64,000 nt of DNA from Serratia rubidaea (GCA_901472405.1 LR590463.1:4030001-4094000), one strand, 5' to 3'. Shown: positions 40,559 to 54,634, numbered from the stretch's first letter. Made by a program: numbers and translations. Notes: a model not told the origin generated them from the sequence alone.

Positions 40559-40850
40559 GGCCGGCCTCCTCAAACACCTGCTCAATCCGCAGACGCGCCA
40601 CCCCGGCGTCGCGCCGAAATCGTTGATTTCCAACTGCCCCGCCGGCAGGCTGCGCAGCGCCGCCAGGCGCTCAAACAGATGCCGCCAGCGCTGCTGACTG
40701 CCGTCGACCGAGGTTTTAATCACCACCCGCAGCACGTCGCCCGCCGCTGGCTCAAACAGCGCTTTCCATATCGCCGGAGCCAACCACGCCGGCCAACCGC
40801 TGGCCGACCACACGTTCCGTAGCCGGATAGCTCAATTCAATATGTTCCAT
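40551..40850 (-). CDS. mdcC: Malonate decarboxylase acyl carrier protein MdcC (two apparent frameshifts)
   Basis: A 99-residue acyl carrier that bears the phosphoribosyl-dephospho-CoA group on a Ser in the motif VVGSGDME (about residue 25). The readable pieces are MEHIELSYPATERVVGQRLAG, then AAGDVLRVVIKTSVDGSQQRW and LEINDFGATPGVARLRIEQVFEEAGHA. An extra A near 40765 and a missing G near 40604 put the middle part in another frame. The two changes cancel, so the repaired gene has exactly 300 bases. No long single ORF exists here, so the gene is easy to miss. Confidence 0.82.
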
Positions 40851-40871
40851 AACGTCCTCTCGAATAGATGT

Positions 40872-41725
40872 TCAGCAGCCCGCCGCCCGATCGAGCAGCA
40901 GCGCCGCCGCCAGTAGATCCGCCGCCCCGCCCGGCGAAGCGTTACAGGCCAGCAACCGCTGCTCCAGCCGCGCCAGCTGCGCCCGTCCCGCCGGCCGCTG
41001 GTAACCGCCGGCGAGCAATACCGCCTGCGCGCCCTGCCGCATCGCCTGCAGCGCCGGCCAGCCGCCGCGCGACAGCACGCAGGTGTCGCTCAGGCTGGTC
41101 ATGATCGCCATCAGCGCATCCAGCCTGGCCGCCTGCTCGTCGGCGCCGGCGGCCCGGCTGCGCCACAGCTGCGGCAACGCCAGACGCATCACGTGCGGGA
41201 ACCCCTGCTGCGCCTCCTCCCGCGCGCCGGGCACCCGGTAACGCCGCGAGGCGCGCAGCCCTTTGCTGAACGACTTCGGGCTGGCGGGTCCGCCAACTGC
41301 GCCAGCTGCGCCGCCCGCAGGCAGGTTTGTCGCGCGTCGGCGCGTCCCTCCCGCATCGCCAGCGCCGTCACCAGCAGCCCCAGCGCCCAGATGGCGCCGC
41401 GGTGGGTATTCACCCCGCCGGTCGCCGCCATCATCTGCCGCTCGCCCTCGCGGCCGATGCGGCCAATCTCCTGACGCAGCGCGCCATCCGCCGGGCGCTG
41501 CCAGCCGGCGATGGCCAGCGCATAAAAGGTGTCATGCAGGCTGAGGGCTGAGCGCTCCATCAGCGCCAGCGTCAGATCCTGATGCGCGCCGCTGCCGCGC
41601 GCGTCCACCAGCCCCGGCTTCGGGCTGAGGCGCGCCTCGTCGATCAGCGCCTGGGTGGCGGCGTCCGCCAGACGCAGCGCAAGGGCATCGGCCTGCGCCG
41701 CCTTGCTGCAGGGGGAAAGTTTCAT
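40872..41725 (-). CDS. mdcB: Triphosphoribosyl-dephospho-CoA synthase MdcB (one apparent frameshift)
   Basis: Makes the prosthetic-group precursor from dephospho-CoA and ATP, for transfer by MdcG. Motifs of the CitG/MdcB family are [19 protein letters not shown] and [16 protein letters not shown] missing C near 41288 breaks the frame after AQLAD; the C-terminal part ([15 protein letters not shown] ... [22 protein letters not shown]) reads in another frame. Repaired length is about 284 residues. The ATG overlaps the mdcA stop by one base (TGATG). Confidence 0.87.
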
Positions 41726-43386
41726 CACCAGCTCCGGAATTTAGCCGGCGGGTTGTACAGGCCGCCGGACCAGTCCACCAGATCGGCCACGCTGCCCGCC
41801 GCCAGCAGCGAACGGTCGGCCTCGGTGCGGCGGATGCCCATATCTTCCGGGTATGCCACTTTGCCTTCGCGGCGCAGCTGCGCCACCCTGGCGGCGTCCA
41901 CCCCCAGCCCGATATCGGTGATGCCGGCCACCGCGGCGACCATCGCCCGGCGCTCCTCCAGTGAGCGGGCGCGATACAGGTAGGCGATGCCCTCTTCGGT
42001 CAGCACGTGGGTGACGTCATCGCCGTAAATCATCACCGGCGCCAGCGGCATGCCGGCCTCTTCGGCGACGTCGATCGCCTCAAGCTTTTCAACAAAGGTC
42101 GGCTTCGCGCCGGCCTGGAAGGTCTCCACCATCTGCACCACCAGTTTGCGGCCGCGCGCCAGCGGATCCGGCTCTTCGATCATATCCAGCCAGGCCGGAG
42201 TGGCATGGCGGCGGCCGTGCGGGTCGTGGCCCATATTCGGCGCGCCGCCGAAGCCGGAAAGCCGCCCGCGCGTCACGGTGGACGAGTGCGCCATGGCGTC
42301 AATCTGCAGCGTGGAGCCGATAAACATGTCCACCGCGTACTGGCCCGCCATCTGGCAGAATGCGCGGTTGGAGCGCATCGAACCGTCGCGGCCGGTGAAA
42401 AAGATATCCGGACGCGCGGCGATGTAATCCTCCATCCCCAGTTCACCGCCGAAGCAGTGCACGGTTTCCACCCAGCCGCTTTCAATCGCCGGGATCAGGG
42501 TCGGATGCGGGTTCAGGGTCCAGTGCTTGCAGATTTTGCCTTTCAGCCCCAGGCGTTCGCCGTAGGTCGGCAGCAATAATTCAATGGCGGCGGTGTTAAA
42601 GCCGATACCGTGGTTGAGGGACTGCACCTGATGCTCGGCGTAAATGCCCTTGATCGCCATCATGCCCATCAGTACGTGGACGGGTTTGATCAGGCGCGGA
42701 TCGCGGGTGAACAGCGGTTCGATAAAGAAGGGCCGATCCGCCACCACCACAAAGTCGATCCACGAGCCGGGAATATCGACCCGCGGCAGGTCGGTTTCGT
42801 CGTCCACCAGTTCGTTAACCTGGGCGATGACGATCCCGTCTTTAAATGCGGCGGCCTCCACCAGCGCCGGCGTGTCCTCGGTGCTGGGGCCGGTGTACAG
42901 GTTGCCCTGCCGGTCGGCCTTGAAGCCCGCCACCAGCGCCACGTTCGGCACCAGGTCAACATACAGGCGCGAATAAAGCTCGATATAGGTGTGGATGGCG
43001 CCGATTTCCAGCTGGCCGTCTTCCAGCAGCTGAGAAATACGCAGGCTCTGGGTACCGGAAAAGGCGAAGTCCAGCTTACGGGCGATGCCCTTTTCGAAGA
43101 TATCCAGGTGCTCGGCGCGGCCGACGCTCGGCATAATCATATGCAGGTCGTGCACGGTTGACGGGTCGACCTGCGCCAGCGTGCGGGAAAGGAAATCCGC
43201 CTGTTTCTGGTTGTTCCCTTCCAGCACCACGCGGTCACCCGGCACGATCAGCCGTTCCAGCACCGCGGTTAGCTCCGCCGTGGGGATCACCTTTCCTTGC
43301 ACCTGCCCCTGCACGCTGGCCAGCCGGCGCTGCTTCTCCTGACGCCGGGTATCCCAGACGCGTGCGGGCTGTTGATAAAGCGACAT
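41725..43386 (-). CDS. mdcA: Malonate decarboxylase alpha subunit MdcA
   Basis: The acetyl-S-ACP:malonate ACP-transferase subunit: it swaps the acetyl group on MdcC for malonate and releases acetate. At 553 residues the length is typical. CoA-transferase-like segments include VVLEGNNQKQADFLSRTLAQVD, GSRI-like LRISQLLEDGQLEIGAIHTYIELYSRLYVDLVPNV in part, and SGFGGAPNMGHDPHGRRHATP. It is the first gene of mdcABCDEFGH and the frame is intact. The start MSLYQQPARVWDTRR follows GGGGAGG. Confidence 0.93.
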   Translation of the reverse strand: MSLYQQPARVWDTRRQEKQRRLASVQGQVQGKVIPTAELTAVLERLIVPGDRVVLEGNNQKQADFLSRTLAQVDPSTVHDLHMIMPSVGRAEHLDIFEKGIARKLDFAFSGTQSLRISQLLEDGQLEIGAIHTYIELYSRLYVDLVPNVALVAGFKADRQGNLYTGPSTEDTPALVEAAAFKDGIVIAQVNELVDDETDLPRVDIPGSWIDFVVVADRPFFIEPLFTRDPRLIKPVHVLMGMMAIKGIYAEHQVQSLNHGIGFNTAAIELLLPTYGERLGLKGKICKHWTLNPHPTLIPAIESGWVETVHCFGGELGMEDYIAARPDIFFTGRDGSMRSNRAFCQMAGQYAVDMFIGSTLQIDAMAHSSTVTRGRLSGFGGAPNMGHDPHGRRHATPAWLDMIEEPDPLARGRKLVVQMVETFQAGAKPTFVEKLEAIDVAEEAGMPLAPVMIYGDDVTHVLTEEGIAYLYRARSLEERRAMVAAVAGITDIGLGVDAARVAQLRREGKVAYPEDMGIRRTEADRSLLAAGSVADLVDWSGGLYNPPAKFRSW

Positions 43387-43449
43387 AGCTAAACCTCCCC
43401 GGTTTAATTGATTTACGCTTCACGCAGTAAGAATTACGGACAGGATTAG

Positions 43450-43463
43450 GTTAGGACGCTAAC
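43450..43463. promoter_or_regulatory. Inverted repeat in the mdcA upstream region
   Basis: GTTAG-GACG-CTAAC is a perfect inverted repeat 64 bases upstream of the mdcA start. A related TTAGCCTAA lies near 43497. These are candidates for MdcR binding, but the known Klebsiella MdcR site (ATTGTATACAAT) is not seen, so this is a guess. Confidence 0.3.
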
Positions 43464-43583
43464 TATTTACCATCAATCAAGCTCCCGGCGACACCGTTAG
43501 CCTAAGAGTAATAATTTAAAATAGCCTATAAACTTCAATTTATTAGGAAACACCAAATGCGGAAATGGTCACACTTCAGACAT

Positions 43584-43609
43584 AAAAAAGGGGAGCCTGG
43601 CGGCTCCCC
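43584..43609 (-). terminator. Rho-independent terminator after acnB
   Basis: GGGGAGCC and GGCTCCCC form a perfect 8-bp stem with a 4-base loop, followed by six T on the minus strand, 28 bases after the acnB stop. Confidence 0.9.
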
Positions 43610-43637
43610 CGATTCGGGTTTTCACAGCGTGCGGTAA

Positions 43638-46236
43638 TTACACGGCGGTCTGGAAGATCACACCGTCGGCTTTTTCCGTGTACTGCTCCAGCTGGTTGAA
43701 GTTCAGATAGCGGTAAGTATCGGCCGCGCTCTTATCCACCTGCTCCATATAGGTTTGATACTCGTCCGGCGTCGGTAAGCGCCCCAGCAGTGAGGCCACC
43801 GCCGCCAGCTCTGCCGATGCCAGATATACATTGGCGCCGGTGCCCAGACGGTTCGGGAAGTTACGGGTTGAGGTCGACACCACCGTCGCGCCGTCGGCGA
43901 CGCGCGCCTGGTTACCCATACACAGCGAGCAGCCAGGGATCTCGATACGCGCCCCGCTCTTGCCGAATACGCTGTAGTAGCCCTCTTCGGTCAGCTGAGC
44001 CGCATCCATCTTGGTTGGCGGCGCCACCCACAGGCGGGTCGGCAGCTGGCCTTTGTGCTGATCCAGCAGCTTGCCCGCCGCACGGAAGTGGCCGATGTTG
44101 GTCATGCAGGAACCGATAAACACTTCGTCGATTTTACTGTTGGCCACGTCGGACAGCAGGCGCGCATCGTCCGGATCGTTCGGCGCACACAGGATCGGCT
44201 GGTCGATTTCCGCCAGGTCGATCTCGATCACCGCCGCGTATTCCGCATCGGCGTCGCCTTCCAGCAGCTGCGGATCCGCCAGCCATTTTTCCATGCCCTG
44301 AATACGGCGCTCCAGCGTACGACGGTCGCCGTAACCTTCGGAGATCATCCATTTCAGCAGCACGATGTTGGAGTTCAGGTACTCTTCGATCGGCGCTTTA
44401 TCCAGTTTGATGGTGCAACCGGCGGCGGAACGCTCGGCGGAGGCATCCGCCAGTTCGAAGGCCTGTTCAACCTTCAGCTCCGGCAGACCTTCGATTTCCA
44501 GAATGCGGCCGGAGAAGATGTTTTTCTTGCCTTTCTTCTCGACGGTCAGCAGGCCCTGCTGGATCGCATAGTAAGGGATGGCGTGCACCAGGTCGCGCAG
44601 CGTGATGCCCGGCTTCATTTTACCTTTGAAGCGCACCAGCACCGACTCCGGCATATCCAGCGGCATAACGCCGGTCGCCGCGGCAAACGCCACCAGACCG
44701 GAACCGGCCGGGAAGGAGATGCCGATCGGGAAGCGGGTGTGGGAATCGCCGCCGGTGCCGACGGTATCCGGCAGCAGCATGCGGTTCAGCCATGAGTGGA
44801 TAATGCCGTCGCCCGGACGCAGCGAGACGCCGCCGCGGTTCATGATAAAGTCCGGCAGCGTATGGTGGGTGGTCACGTCAACCGGTTTCGGATAGGCGGC
44901 GGTGTGGCAGAAGGACTGCATCACCAGATCGGCCGAGAAGCCCAGGCAGGCCAGGTCTTTCAGCTCGTCGCGGGTCATCGGGCCGGTGGTGTCCTGAGAG
45001 CCGACCGAGGTCATCTTCGGTTCGCAGTACTCGCCCGGACGCACGCCGGCTACGCCGCAGGCGCGGCCAACCATTTTCTGCGCCAGCGAGAAGCCGCGGT
45101 TGCTGGCCGCAACCGGCTTGGAAACGCGGAACACGTCGGTGTGCGGCAGGCCCAGCGACTCACGCGCCTTGGTGGTCAGGCCGCGGCCGATGATCAGCGG
45201 GATACGGCCGCCGGCGCGCACTTCGTCCAGCAGCACGTCGGTTTTCAGTTCGAAGCTGGCGATCAGCTCGCCGGTTTCGTGGTTACGCACTTCGCCTTTG
45301 TACGGGAAGATGTCGATCACATCGCCCATATTCAGCTCGGACACGTCCACTTCGATCGGCAGTGCGCCGGCATCTTCCATAGTGTTAAAGAAGATCGGGG
45401 CGATTTTACCGCCCAGCACTACGCCGCCGCCGCGCTTGTTCGGCACGTGCGGGATGTCGTCGCCCATAAACCACAGCACCGAGTTGGTGGCGGATTTACG
45501 GGAGGAGCCGGTGCCGACAACGTCGCCGACGTAGGCCAGCGGGAAGCCTTTCTCGCTCAGCGCTTCGATCTGTTTAATCGGGCCGACGCTGCCCGGCTGA
45601 TCCGGGACGATGCCGTCACGTTCGTTTTTCAGCATTGCCAGCGCGTGCAGCGGAATATCCGGGCGCGACCAGGCGTCCGGCGCCGGAGACAGATCATCGG
45701 TATTGGTTTCGCCGGTCACCTTAAAGACGGTAACGGTGAGTTTTTTCCGCCAGTTCCGGACGGGACAGGTACCATTCGGCATCGGCCCATGACTGCATGA
45801 TTTGCTTGGCGTAGGCGTTGCCCGCCTTGGCCTTCTCTTCCACGTCGTAGAAGTTATCAAACATCAGCAGGGTGTGAGACAGCGCTTCGGCGGCGATAGG
45901 CGCCAGTTTGTCGTTGTCCAGCGCTTCGATCAGCGGATGAATGTTGTAGCCGCCCTGCATGGTGCCCAGCAGTTCAACGGCCTTTTCCGGAGTAATCAGG
46001 GGGGAGGTGGCTTCGCCTTTGGCGATGGCTGCCAGGAAACCTGCTTTGACGTAGGCGGCTTCGTCGACGCCTGGTGGAACACGGTTAATCAGCAGGTCTA
46101 ACAGGAATTCTTCTTCGCCTTGCGGCGGATTCTTTAATGATTCGACCAGCGCTGCCATTTGTGATGCGTCTAATGGCTTAGGGACGATGCCCTCTGCAGC
46201 ACGCTCGGCCACGTGCTTACGGTATTCTTCTAGCAC
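43638..46236 (-). CDS. acnB: Aconitate hydratase B (one apparent frameshift)
   Basis: Main TCA-cycle aconitase in enterobacteria; also an RNA-binding, iron-responsive protein. Segments match E. coli AcnB almost throughout, including [21 protein letters not shown], the Cys ligands for the 4Fe-4S cluster in GSCMTNIGH and GCSLCMGNQ, and the end [13 protein letters not shown]. An extra A near 45745 breaks the frame in LAEKLTVTV. Repaired length is 865 residues, exactly that of E. coli. I choose GTG at 46234-46236 ([16 protein letters not shown]), with GAGGAG 7 bases upstream; the longer ATG at 46347 lies in leader DNA. Confidence 0.94.
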
Positions 46237-46639
46237 GACTTTCTCCTCGCTCTCATTGTCATTTATTGTGCCTGGCGTCCATACCTTGCGTCGCTGAAGC
46301 GGCAGCGCTGTCGGCTGCTGCCTCTGAGACTCCGGATTTGTTATCAAACCGGGTTTTTTTAGCGCACGGCGATATTACGAGGCACTGCTGTCGATGTCCT
46401 GGACTGTAAGGTACAGTGCCCGGTTCCGCCCAGCCAGCATATCAGGATTTGAATCGGTTGTTAATTCGTTCACATAAAAGCAACATTAAATCTTTGCTGA
46501 ATCGTTGAGCACAGAGTAATCGGCTGCGATGCAGGCAGGACAAGGCGGCCGGACAGATGCGCCCCGCCCGTCAGGCGCATCATAATGTCCACACTATTAC
46601 AATAACTACTGCTTGAACAGCGGAAAAAACGCCGGCGAC
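46237..46639. other. acnB upstream region
   Basis: About 400 bases with no convincing gene. It holds the acnB promoter(s), a CRP-like site (46459-46474) and TTAATT/ATTAAA tracts of the kind bound by ArcA near 46461-46490. The 5' end of the acnB message is not determined. Confidence 0.5.
46459..46474 (-). promoter_or_regulatory. CRP-like site upstream of acnB
   Basis: TGTGA-ACGAAT-TAACA on the minus strand matches the CRP consensus TGTGA-N6-TCACA at 9 of 10 positions. acnB of E. coli is known to be CRP-activated. The site lies about 220 bases before the acnB start. Confidence 0.5.
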
Positions 46640-46643
46640 AAAA

Positions 46644-46746
46644 ACAAAAAAACCGCCGTTAAGGCGGTTTCTTTGTTCCGTACGACGTTAGCAGGCGCCG
46701 GACGGAATACTTACATCGATTAGGTACGATACAAGCGCCACAAAGC
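46644..46746 (-). ncRNA. Candidate small RNA ending in a strong terminator
   Basis: On the minus strand a promoter-like pair, TTGATT (46776-46781) and CAGAAT (46753-46758) with a 17-base spacer, is followed about 75 bases later by a perfect terminator: AAACCGCC and GGCGGTTT with a 5-base loop (46650-46670) and a long T run. A second possible stem, TTCCGT with ACGGAA, lies before it. No gene on this strand explains the terminator, since lpd has its own at 47134-47159. A 31-codon ORF (MSLLCGACIV...) overlaps it but has no ribosome site. No known sRNA is recognised. Confidence 0.4.
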
Positions 46747-46967
46747 AGAGACATTCTGCGCAATAACGATTAAAAAATCAACAAAAAGAATGTGGAAAAG
46801 GTGATTCCACGTTACTATCTCTCCGGGTCTGTTCTGCCGTTTAGCAGCCGGTCACCGGGCTTGAGAACAGTGCTGCAACAACCGCGATGCGAGCGTCACA
46901 AAGCGCTTGTTCCGCCGGGATTTTTCCGGTGAAATCGCGGTGGTCGTGGTTCCACAGGGATCGCGCA

Positions 46968-47090
46968 ATGAAAAGGAGTTCGTTATTTATCCTGCTCATT
47001 GTACTGGGCGCGGCGTTTGGGGTTGATAAAGGCGGTTGGTCGGTCAACGGCAACAGCCTGACGCTGAACGTGATAGTCCAGAACAAGTAA
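46968..47090 (+). CDS. Small 40-residue hydrophobic protein
   Basis: MKRSSLFILLIVLGAAFGVD opens a 40-residue ORF with a classic short signal or membrane helix (KRSSLFILLIVLGAAFG) and a small polar tail rich in Asn and Val. A CAGGGA site precedes the ATG by 7 bases, and the ORF is followed at once by its own terminator. This layout supports a real gene. No function is recognised. It could be a small inner-membrane protein or an exported peptide of about 20 residues. It sits alone between acnB and lpd, where E. coli has yacH. Confidence 0.6.
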   Translation: MKRSSLFILLIVLGAAFGVDKGGWSVNGNSLTLNVIVQNK

Positions 47091-47096
47091 GCTACT

Positions 47097-47120
47097 GGCC
47101 GCTCGCTGAGCGGCCTTTTA
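47097..47120 (+). terminator. Terminator of the small ORF
   Basis: GGCCGCTC and GAGCGGCC form a perfect 8-bp stem with a 3-base loop, followed by TTTTA. It lies 6 bases after the stop of the 40-residue ORF on the same strand. Confidence 0.8.
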
Positions 47121-47133
47121 CCGCCGCCATAAA

Positions 47134-47159
47134 AAACGGCCCCTTTTCAGGAGCCGTTT
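47134..47159 (-). terminator. Terminator after lpd
   Basis: On the minus strand AAACGGCTCC and GGGGCCGTTT form a stem with a 6-base loop, followed by TTTT, 24 bases after the lpd stop. Confidence 0.8.
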
Positions 47160-47182
47160 ATCAACCGTTCAGGCCGGAAAAA

Positions 47183-48619
<1,437 letters not shown>

Positions 48620-48654
48620 TTAATTTATTGTCCGGCGGGTCAGACGTCATTTTT

Positions 48655-48771
48655 TATACCCGTCATCTTTCACCTGGACGCGTTGTTGGCTTCATTCGCT
48701 CCACCCCAGCCACTTAGCCTGGGAATTCACAAATTTGCCGCCTGGCTGCCATGTGAAATCTATAGGGTATA
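48655..48771. repeat. ERIC-like repeat, copy 2 (divergent)
   Basis: The element has terminal inverted repeats TATACCC (48655-48661) and GGGTATA (48765-48771), starts TATACCCGTCAT and has an internal CCCCAGCCACTTAGCCTGGG fold. It resembles the copy at 35025-35146 in ends and length (117 bases) but the middle differs. It lies between aceF and lpd. Confidence 0.6.
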
Positions 48772-48933
48772 TTTTTAATCGAATTCATAACGCCCTTCAT
48801 CCACCGGGACGCTTACACCGCGAGCAGTTTACAGAATTGTTAATAATCTGCAAAGCATGTTCGAAGTGACCCGTGTCTCAACAATCTTGTCGAATCATGC
48901 AAAAACCGACAAAACTGCTACCGAAGCGATAAG

Positions 48934-48960
48934 GGCGCAGCATGCTGCGCCCTTTTTTCC
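48934..48960. terminator. Hairpin after aceF
   Basis: AAGGGCGCAGCATGCTGCGCCCTT is a perfect 24-base palindrome ending against the aceF stop codon. The T run follows on the plus strand; on the minus strand only TTATCG follows. It may partly terminate aceEF transcripts or protect their 3' end. Confidence 0.55.
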
Positions 48961-50844
48961 TTACATCACCAGACGGCGAATGTCAGACAGCATATTGTTG
49001 ATGATGGTGATAAAGCGCGCACCGTCGGCACCGTCAATCACACGGTGGTCGAAGGAGAGCGACATCGGCATCATCAGACGCGGCATGAACTCTTTACCGT
49101 TCCAGACCGGCTCCATTGCAGACTTGGAGACGCCCAGGATAGCCACTTCCGGCGCGTTGACGATCGGCGCGAAGTGGGTTGTCCCGATACCGCCCAGGCT
49201 GGAGATGGTGAAGCAGCCGCCCTGCATTTCGCCGGCGGTCAGCTTGCCGTCGCGCGCTTTCTTGGAGATCGCCATCAGTTCGCGGGACAGTTCAGTGATG
49301 CCTTTCTTGTTAACATCCTTGAACACCGGAACCACCAGACCGTTTGGCGTATCTACCGCCACGCCGATGTTGATGTATTTTTTCAGCGTCAGCTTCTGGC
49401 CATCTTCCGACAGCGAGCTGTTGAAGCGCGGCATCTGCTCCAGCGCTGCGGCAACCGCCTTCATGATGAACACCACCGGGGTGAACTTCACGTCCAGCTT
49501 GCGCTTGGCCGCTTCTTCGTTCTGCTGCTTGCGGAACGCTTCCAGCTCGGTGATATCGGTTTTGTCGAAGTGCGTAACGTGCGGGATCATCACCCAGTTA
49601 CGGCTCAGGTTGGCGCCGGAGATCTTCTGGATACGGCCCATTTCCACTTCTTCGATCTCGCCGAACTTGCTGAAGTCCACCTTCGGCCATGGCAGCATGC
49701 CCGGCAGACCGCCGCCCGCAGCGGCAGCCGGTGCGGATTCGGCGCGTTTCACCGCATCTTTCACATAGGCCTGAACGTCTTCGCGCAGGATACGGCCTTT
49801 ACGACCGGTGCCCTTGACCTTCGCCAGGTTGACGCCGAACTCGCGCGCCAGACGACGGATAACCGGCGTCGCGTGCACGTAGGCATCGTTTTCGGTGAAT
49901 TCGTTTTTACCTTCCGCTTTCGCGGCCGGCGCAGCGGCCTTGGTTTCCTGCTGGGCCGGAGCCGGTGCAGGCGCAGCGGCGCTGGCTGCCGGAGCGGCGG
50001 CTGGCGCAGCCCCTTCCACTTCAAACACCATAATCAGCGAGCCGGTTTTCACTTTATCGCCGGTGCTGACTTTGATCTCTTTGACGGTGCCGGCAAACGG
50101 CGCAGGCACTTCCATCGAGGCCTTGTCGCCTTCCACGGTGATCAGCGACTGCTCAGCGGCGATTTTATCGCCCACTTTCACCATCACTTCGGTCACTTCG
50201 ACTTCGTCGCCGCCGATATCCGGCACGGCCACGTCTTTGGCGGCCGCTGCCGCCGGCGCTGCGGCCGCCGGTGCTGCAGCCTGAGCCGGAGCGGCTGCCG
50301 GCGCTGCGCCGGCAACTTCGAACACCATAATCAACGAGCCGGTCTTCACTTTATCGCCGGTGTTGATTTTGATCTCTTTAACGGTGCCGGCAAACGGCGC
50401 AGGCACTTCCATCGAGGCCTTGTCGCCTTCCACGGTGATCAGCGACTGCTCTTCGGTCACGGTGTCGCCCACCTTGACCATGATCTCGGTGACTTCTACT
50501 TCGTCGTCGCCGATATCCGGCACCTGAACGTCTTTCGCCGCCGCAGCAGCAGGCGCCGCAGCCGGAGCCGTTTCCTGCTTGGCTTCCTGCGCCGGGGCAG
50601 CCGCCGCTGCGCCTTCAGCATCAAAGATCATGATCAGCTTGCCGGTTTCGGTTTTATCACCGACCGCCACTTTGATCTCTTTCACCACGCCGGCCTGCGG
50701 CGATGGCACTTCCATGGAAGCCTTGTCGCCTTCCACGGTGATCAACGACTGCTCAGCCTCGACCTTATCGCCGACCTTCACCAGAATTTCGGTGATTTCG
50801 ACTTCATCTGCACCGATATCCGGCACTTTGATTTCAATAGACAT
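48961..50844 (-). CDS. aceF: Pyruvate dehydrogenase E2, dihydrolipoyl acetyltransferase
   Basis: Core of the pyruvate dehydrogenase complex. The 627-residue protein has three lipoyl domains, each with the lipoylated Lys in GDKASMEV (the first at Lys41, the others near 144 and 245), joined by Ala/Pro-rich linkers. Then come the E1/E3-binding domain ([17 protein letters not shown]) and the catalytic domain, ending with the active-site [15 protein letters not shown]. It lies 13 bases after aceE. The frame is intact over 1.9 kb. Confidence 0.97.
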   Translation of the reverse strand: MSIEIKVPDIGADEVEITEILVKVGDKVEAEQSLITVEGDKASMEVPSPQAGVVKEIKVAVGDKTETGKLIMIFDAEGAAAAAPAQEAKQETAPAAAPAAAAAKDVQVPDIGDDEVEVTEIMVKVGDTVTEEQSLITVEGDKASMEVPAPFAGTVKEIKINTGDKVKTGSLIMVFEVAGAAPAAAPAQAAAPAAAAPAAAAAKDVAVPDIGGDEVEVTEVMVKVGDKIAAEQSLITVEGDKASMEVPAPFAGTVKEIKVSTGDKVKTGSLIMVFEVEGAAPAAAPAASAAAPAPAPAQQETKAAAPAAKAEGKNEFTENDAYVHATPVIRRLAREFGVNLAKVKGTGRKGRILREDVQAYVKDAVKRAESAPAAAAGGGLPGMLPWPKVDFSKFGEIEEVEMGRIQKISGANLSRNWVMIPHVTHFDKTDITELEAFRKQQNEEAAKRKLDVKFTPVVFIMKAVAAALEQMPRFNSSLSEDGQKLTLKKYINIGVAVDTPNGLVVPVFKDVNKKGITELSRELMAISKKARDGKLTAGEMQGGCFTISSLGGIGTTHFAPIVNAPEVAILGVSKSAMEPVWNGKEFMPRLMMPMSLSFDHRVIDGADGARFITIINNMLSDIRRLVM

Positions 50845-50857
50845 TCTTCTTTACCTC

Positions 50858-53521
<2,664 letters not shown>

Positions 53522-53693
53522 GGTGGTATTCCTTATCTGTCTAATGGTTTATTTGGAGCCTGTCTTCCTGCGCTCTGCGGCAAAGCGCACGAAGACAGGC
53601 TCATCAGTTTAGTTGCCGCTAAAGTGCTTAACTAAGCACTGCGAGCTTTATCCCTGATATTGGGCTGGTGTTACCCCAAGACGGGAACCGCTC

Positions 53694-54458
53694 TTACTCC
53701 TTGCGTTGCTGGAGCCGCCGTAACGATCGCTCACGACGGGTATGTTCCCGGCTGAGATCCAGCAAGATTTCCTCAATAAACGCCAAGTGGCGGTGAGAGG
53801 CTTCGCGGGCCTTTTCCGGCTCGCGCGCCACTATCGCCTCAAAAATCCCGGCGCGGTGGCTGCTCACTTTTGCCAACATCTCACGGCGCGAGTAGAGCAA
53901 TTCAAAGTTCTGTCGGACGTTCTGTTCCAGCATCGGCCCCATGCAGCGTAGCAAATGCAGCAACACAACGTTGTGCGCCGCCTCGGTAACGGCAATCTGA
54001 TACTGCATGACCGCGTCGGCTTCGGCGTCCAGATCGCCGCTGTCCTGCGCCTGCTGAATCACGATATGGCAGTCGCGGATGCGCGCCAGATCCTCGTCGG
54101 TGCCGCGCAGCGCCGCATAATAGGCGGCGATGCCTTCGAGCGCATGACGGGTTTCGAGCAGGTCGAACTGCGATTCAGGGTGATCGGCCAGCAGTTCAGC
54201 CAGCGGATCGCTGAAGCTCTGCCAGAGGTTGGTTTGCACAAAGGTTCCCCCGCCCTGACGGCGCAACAGCAGCCCCTTTGCTTCCAGGCGCTGGATTGCC
54301 TCTCTCAGAGAAGGGCGGGAAACGTCAAACTGTTTCGCCAATTCACGCTCCGGAGGCAATTTCTCTCCTGGCGCAGCGTACCCTCGAGTATCAGGTATTC
54401 GAGCTGCCTGCTCGATAACGTCTGACAGCTTGGGCTGGCGGATTTTGCTATAGGCCAT
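53694..54458 (-). CDS. pdhR: Pyruvate-responsive GntR-family repressor PdhR (two compensating indels)
   Basis: Represses the pdhR-aceEF-lpd operon until pyruvate binds. The protein starts [17 protein letters not shown] and has the winged helix [39 protein letters not shown] only slightly interrupted, with an FCD-type effector domain behind. Residues 18-29 read [12 protein letters not shown] where E. coli has [12 protein letters not shown]. The plus-one frame here reads [12 protein letters not shown], so an extra G near 54415 and a missing C near 54370 cancel out. The ORF looks intact but this helix is wrong. The start at 54458 matches E. coli. Confidence 0.92.
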   Translation of the reverse strand: MAYSKIRQPKLSDVIEQAARIPDTRGYAAPGEKLPPERELAKQFDVSRPSLREAIQRLEAKGLLLRRQGGGTFVQTNLWQSFSDPLAELLADHPESQFDLLETRHALEGIAAYYAALRGTDEDLARIRDCHIVIQQAQDSGDLDAEADAVMQYQIAVTEAAHNVVLLHLLRCMGPMLEQNVRQNFELLYSRREMLAKVSSHRAGIFEAIVAREPEKAREASHRHLAFIEEILLDLSREHTRRERSLRRLQQRKE

Positions 54459-54491
54459 GGGTGATTTCTTCTCTGCGAATAGCGCGGAGTC

Positions 54492-54508
54492 AATTGGTAA
54501 TACCAATT
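54492..54508. promoter_or_regulatory. PdhR operator
   Basis: AATTGGT-AAT-ACCAATT is a perfect 17-base palindrome and matches the PdhR consensus (ATTGGTnnnACCAAT). It lies 34 bases upstream of the pdhR start, so it should mediate autoregulation of pdhR-aceEF. Confidence 0.9.
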
Positions 54509-54634
54509 TCACAAAGGTGGTGGTAAAAGTAACAAAGTATTCACCTCCTGTCCATATGGCCCCCTGGCGAAAACCGTACGGCCCGCACGTTTTACTACCT
54601 GAAATACCCCGCCGCCGCTGCCGGCTACCCCTAC

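Noticed and set aside
46841..47086. 81-codon minus-strand ORF between acnB and lpd
   Set aside because: It is antisense to the better-supported 40-residue ORF and has no ribosome site or domain.
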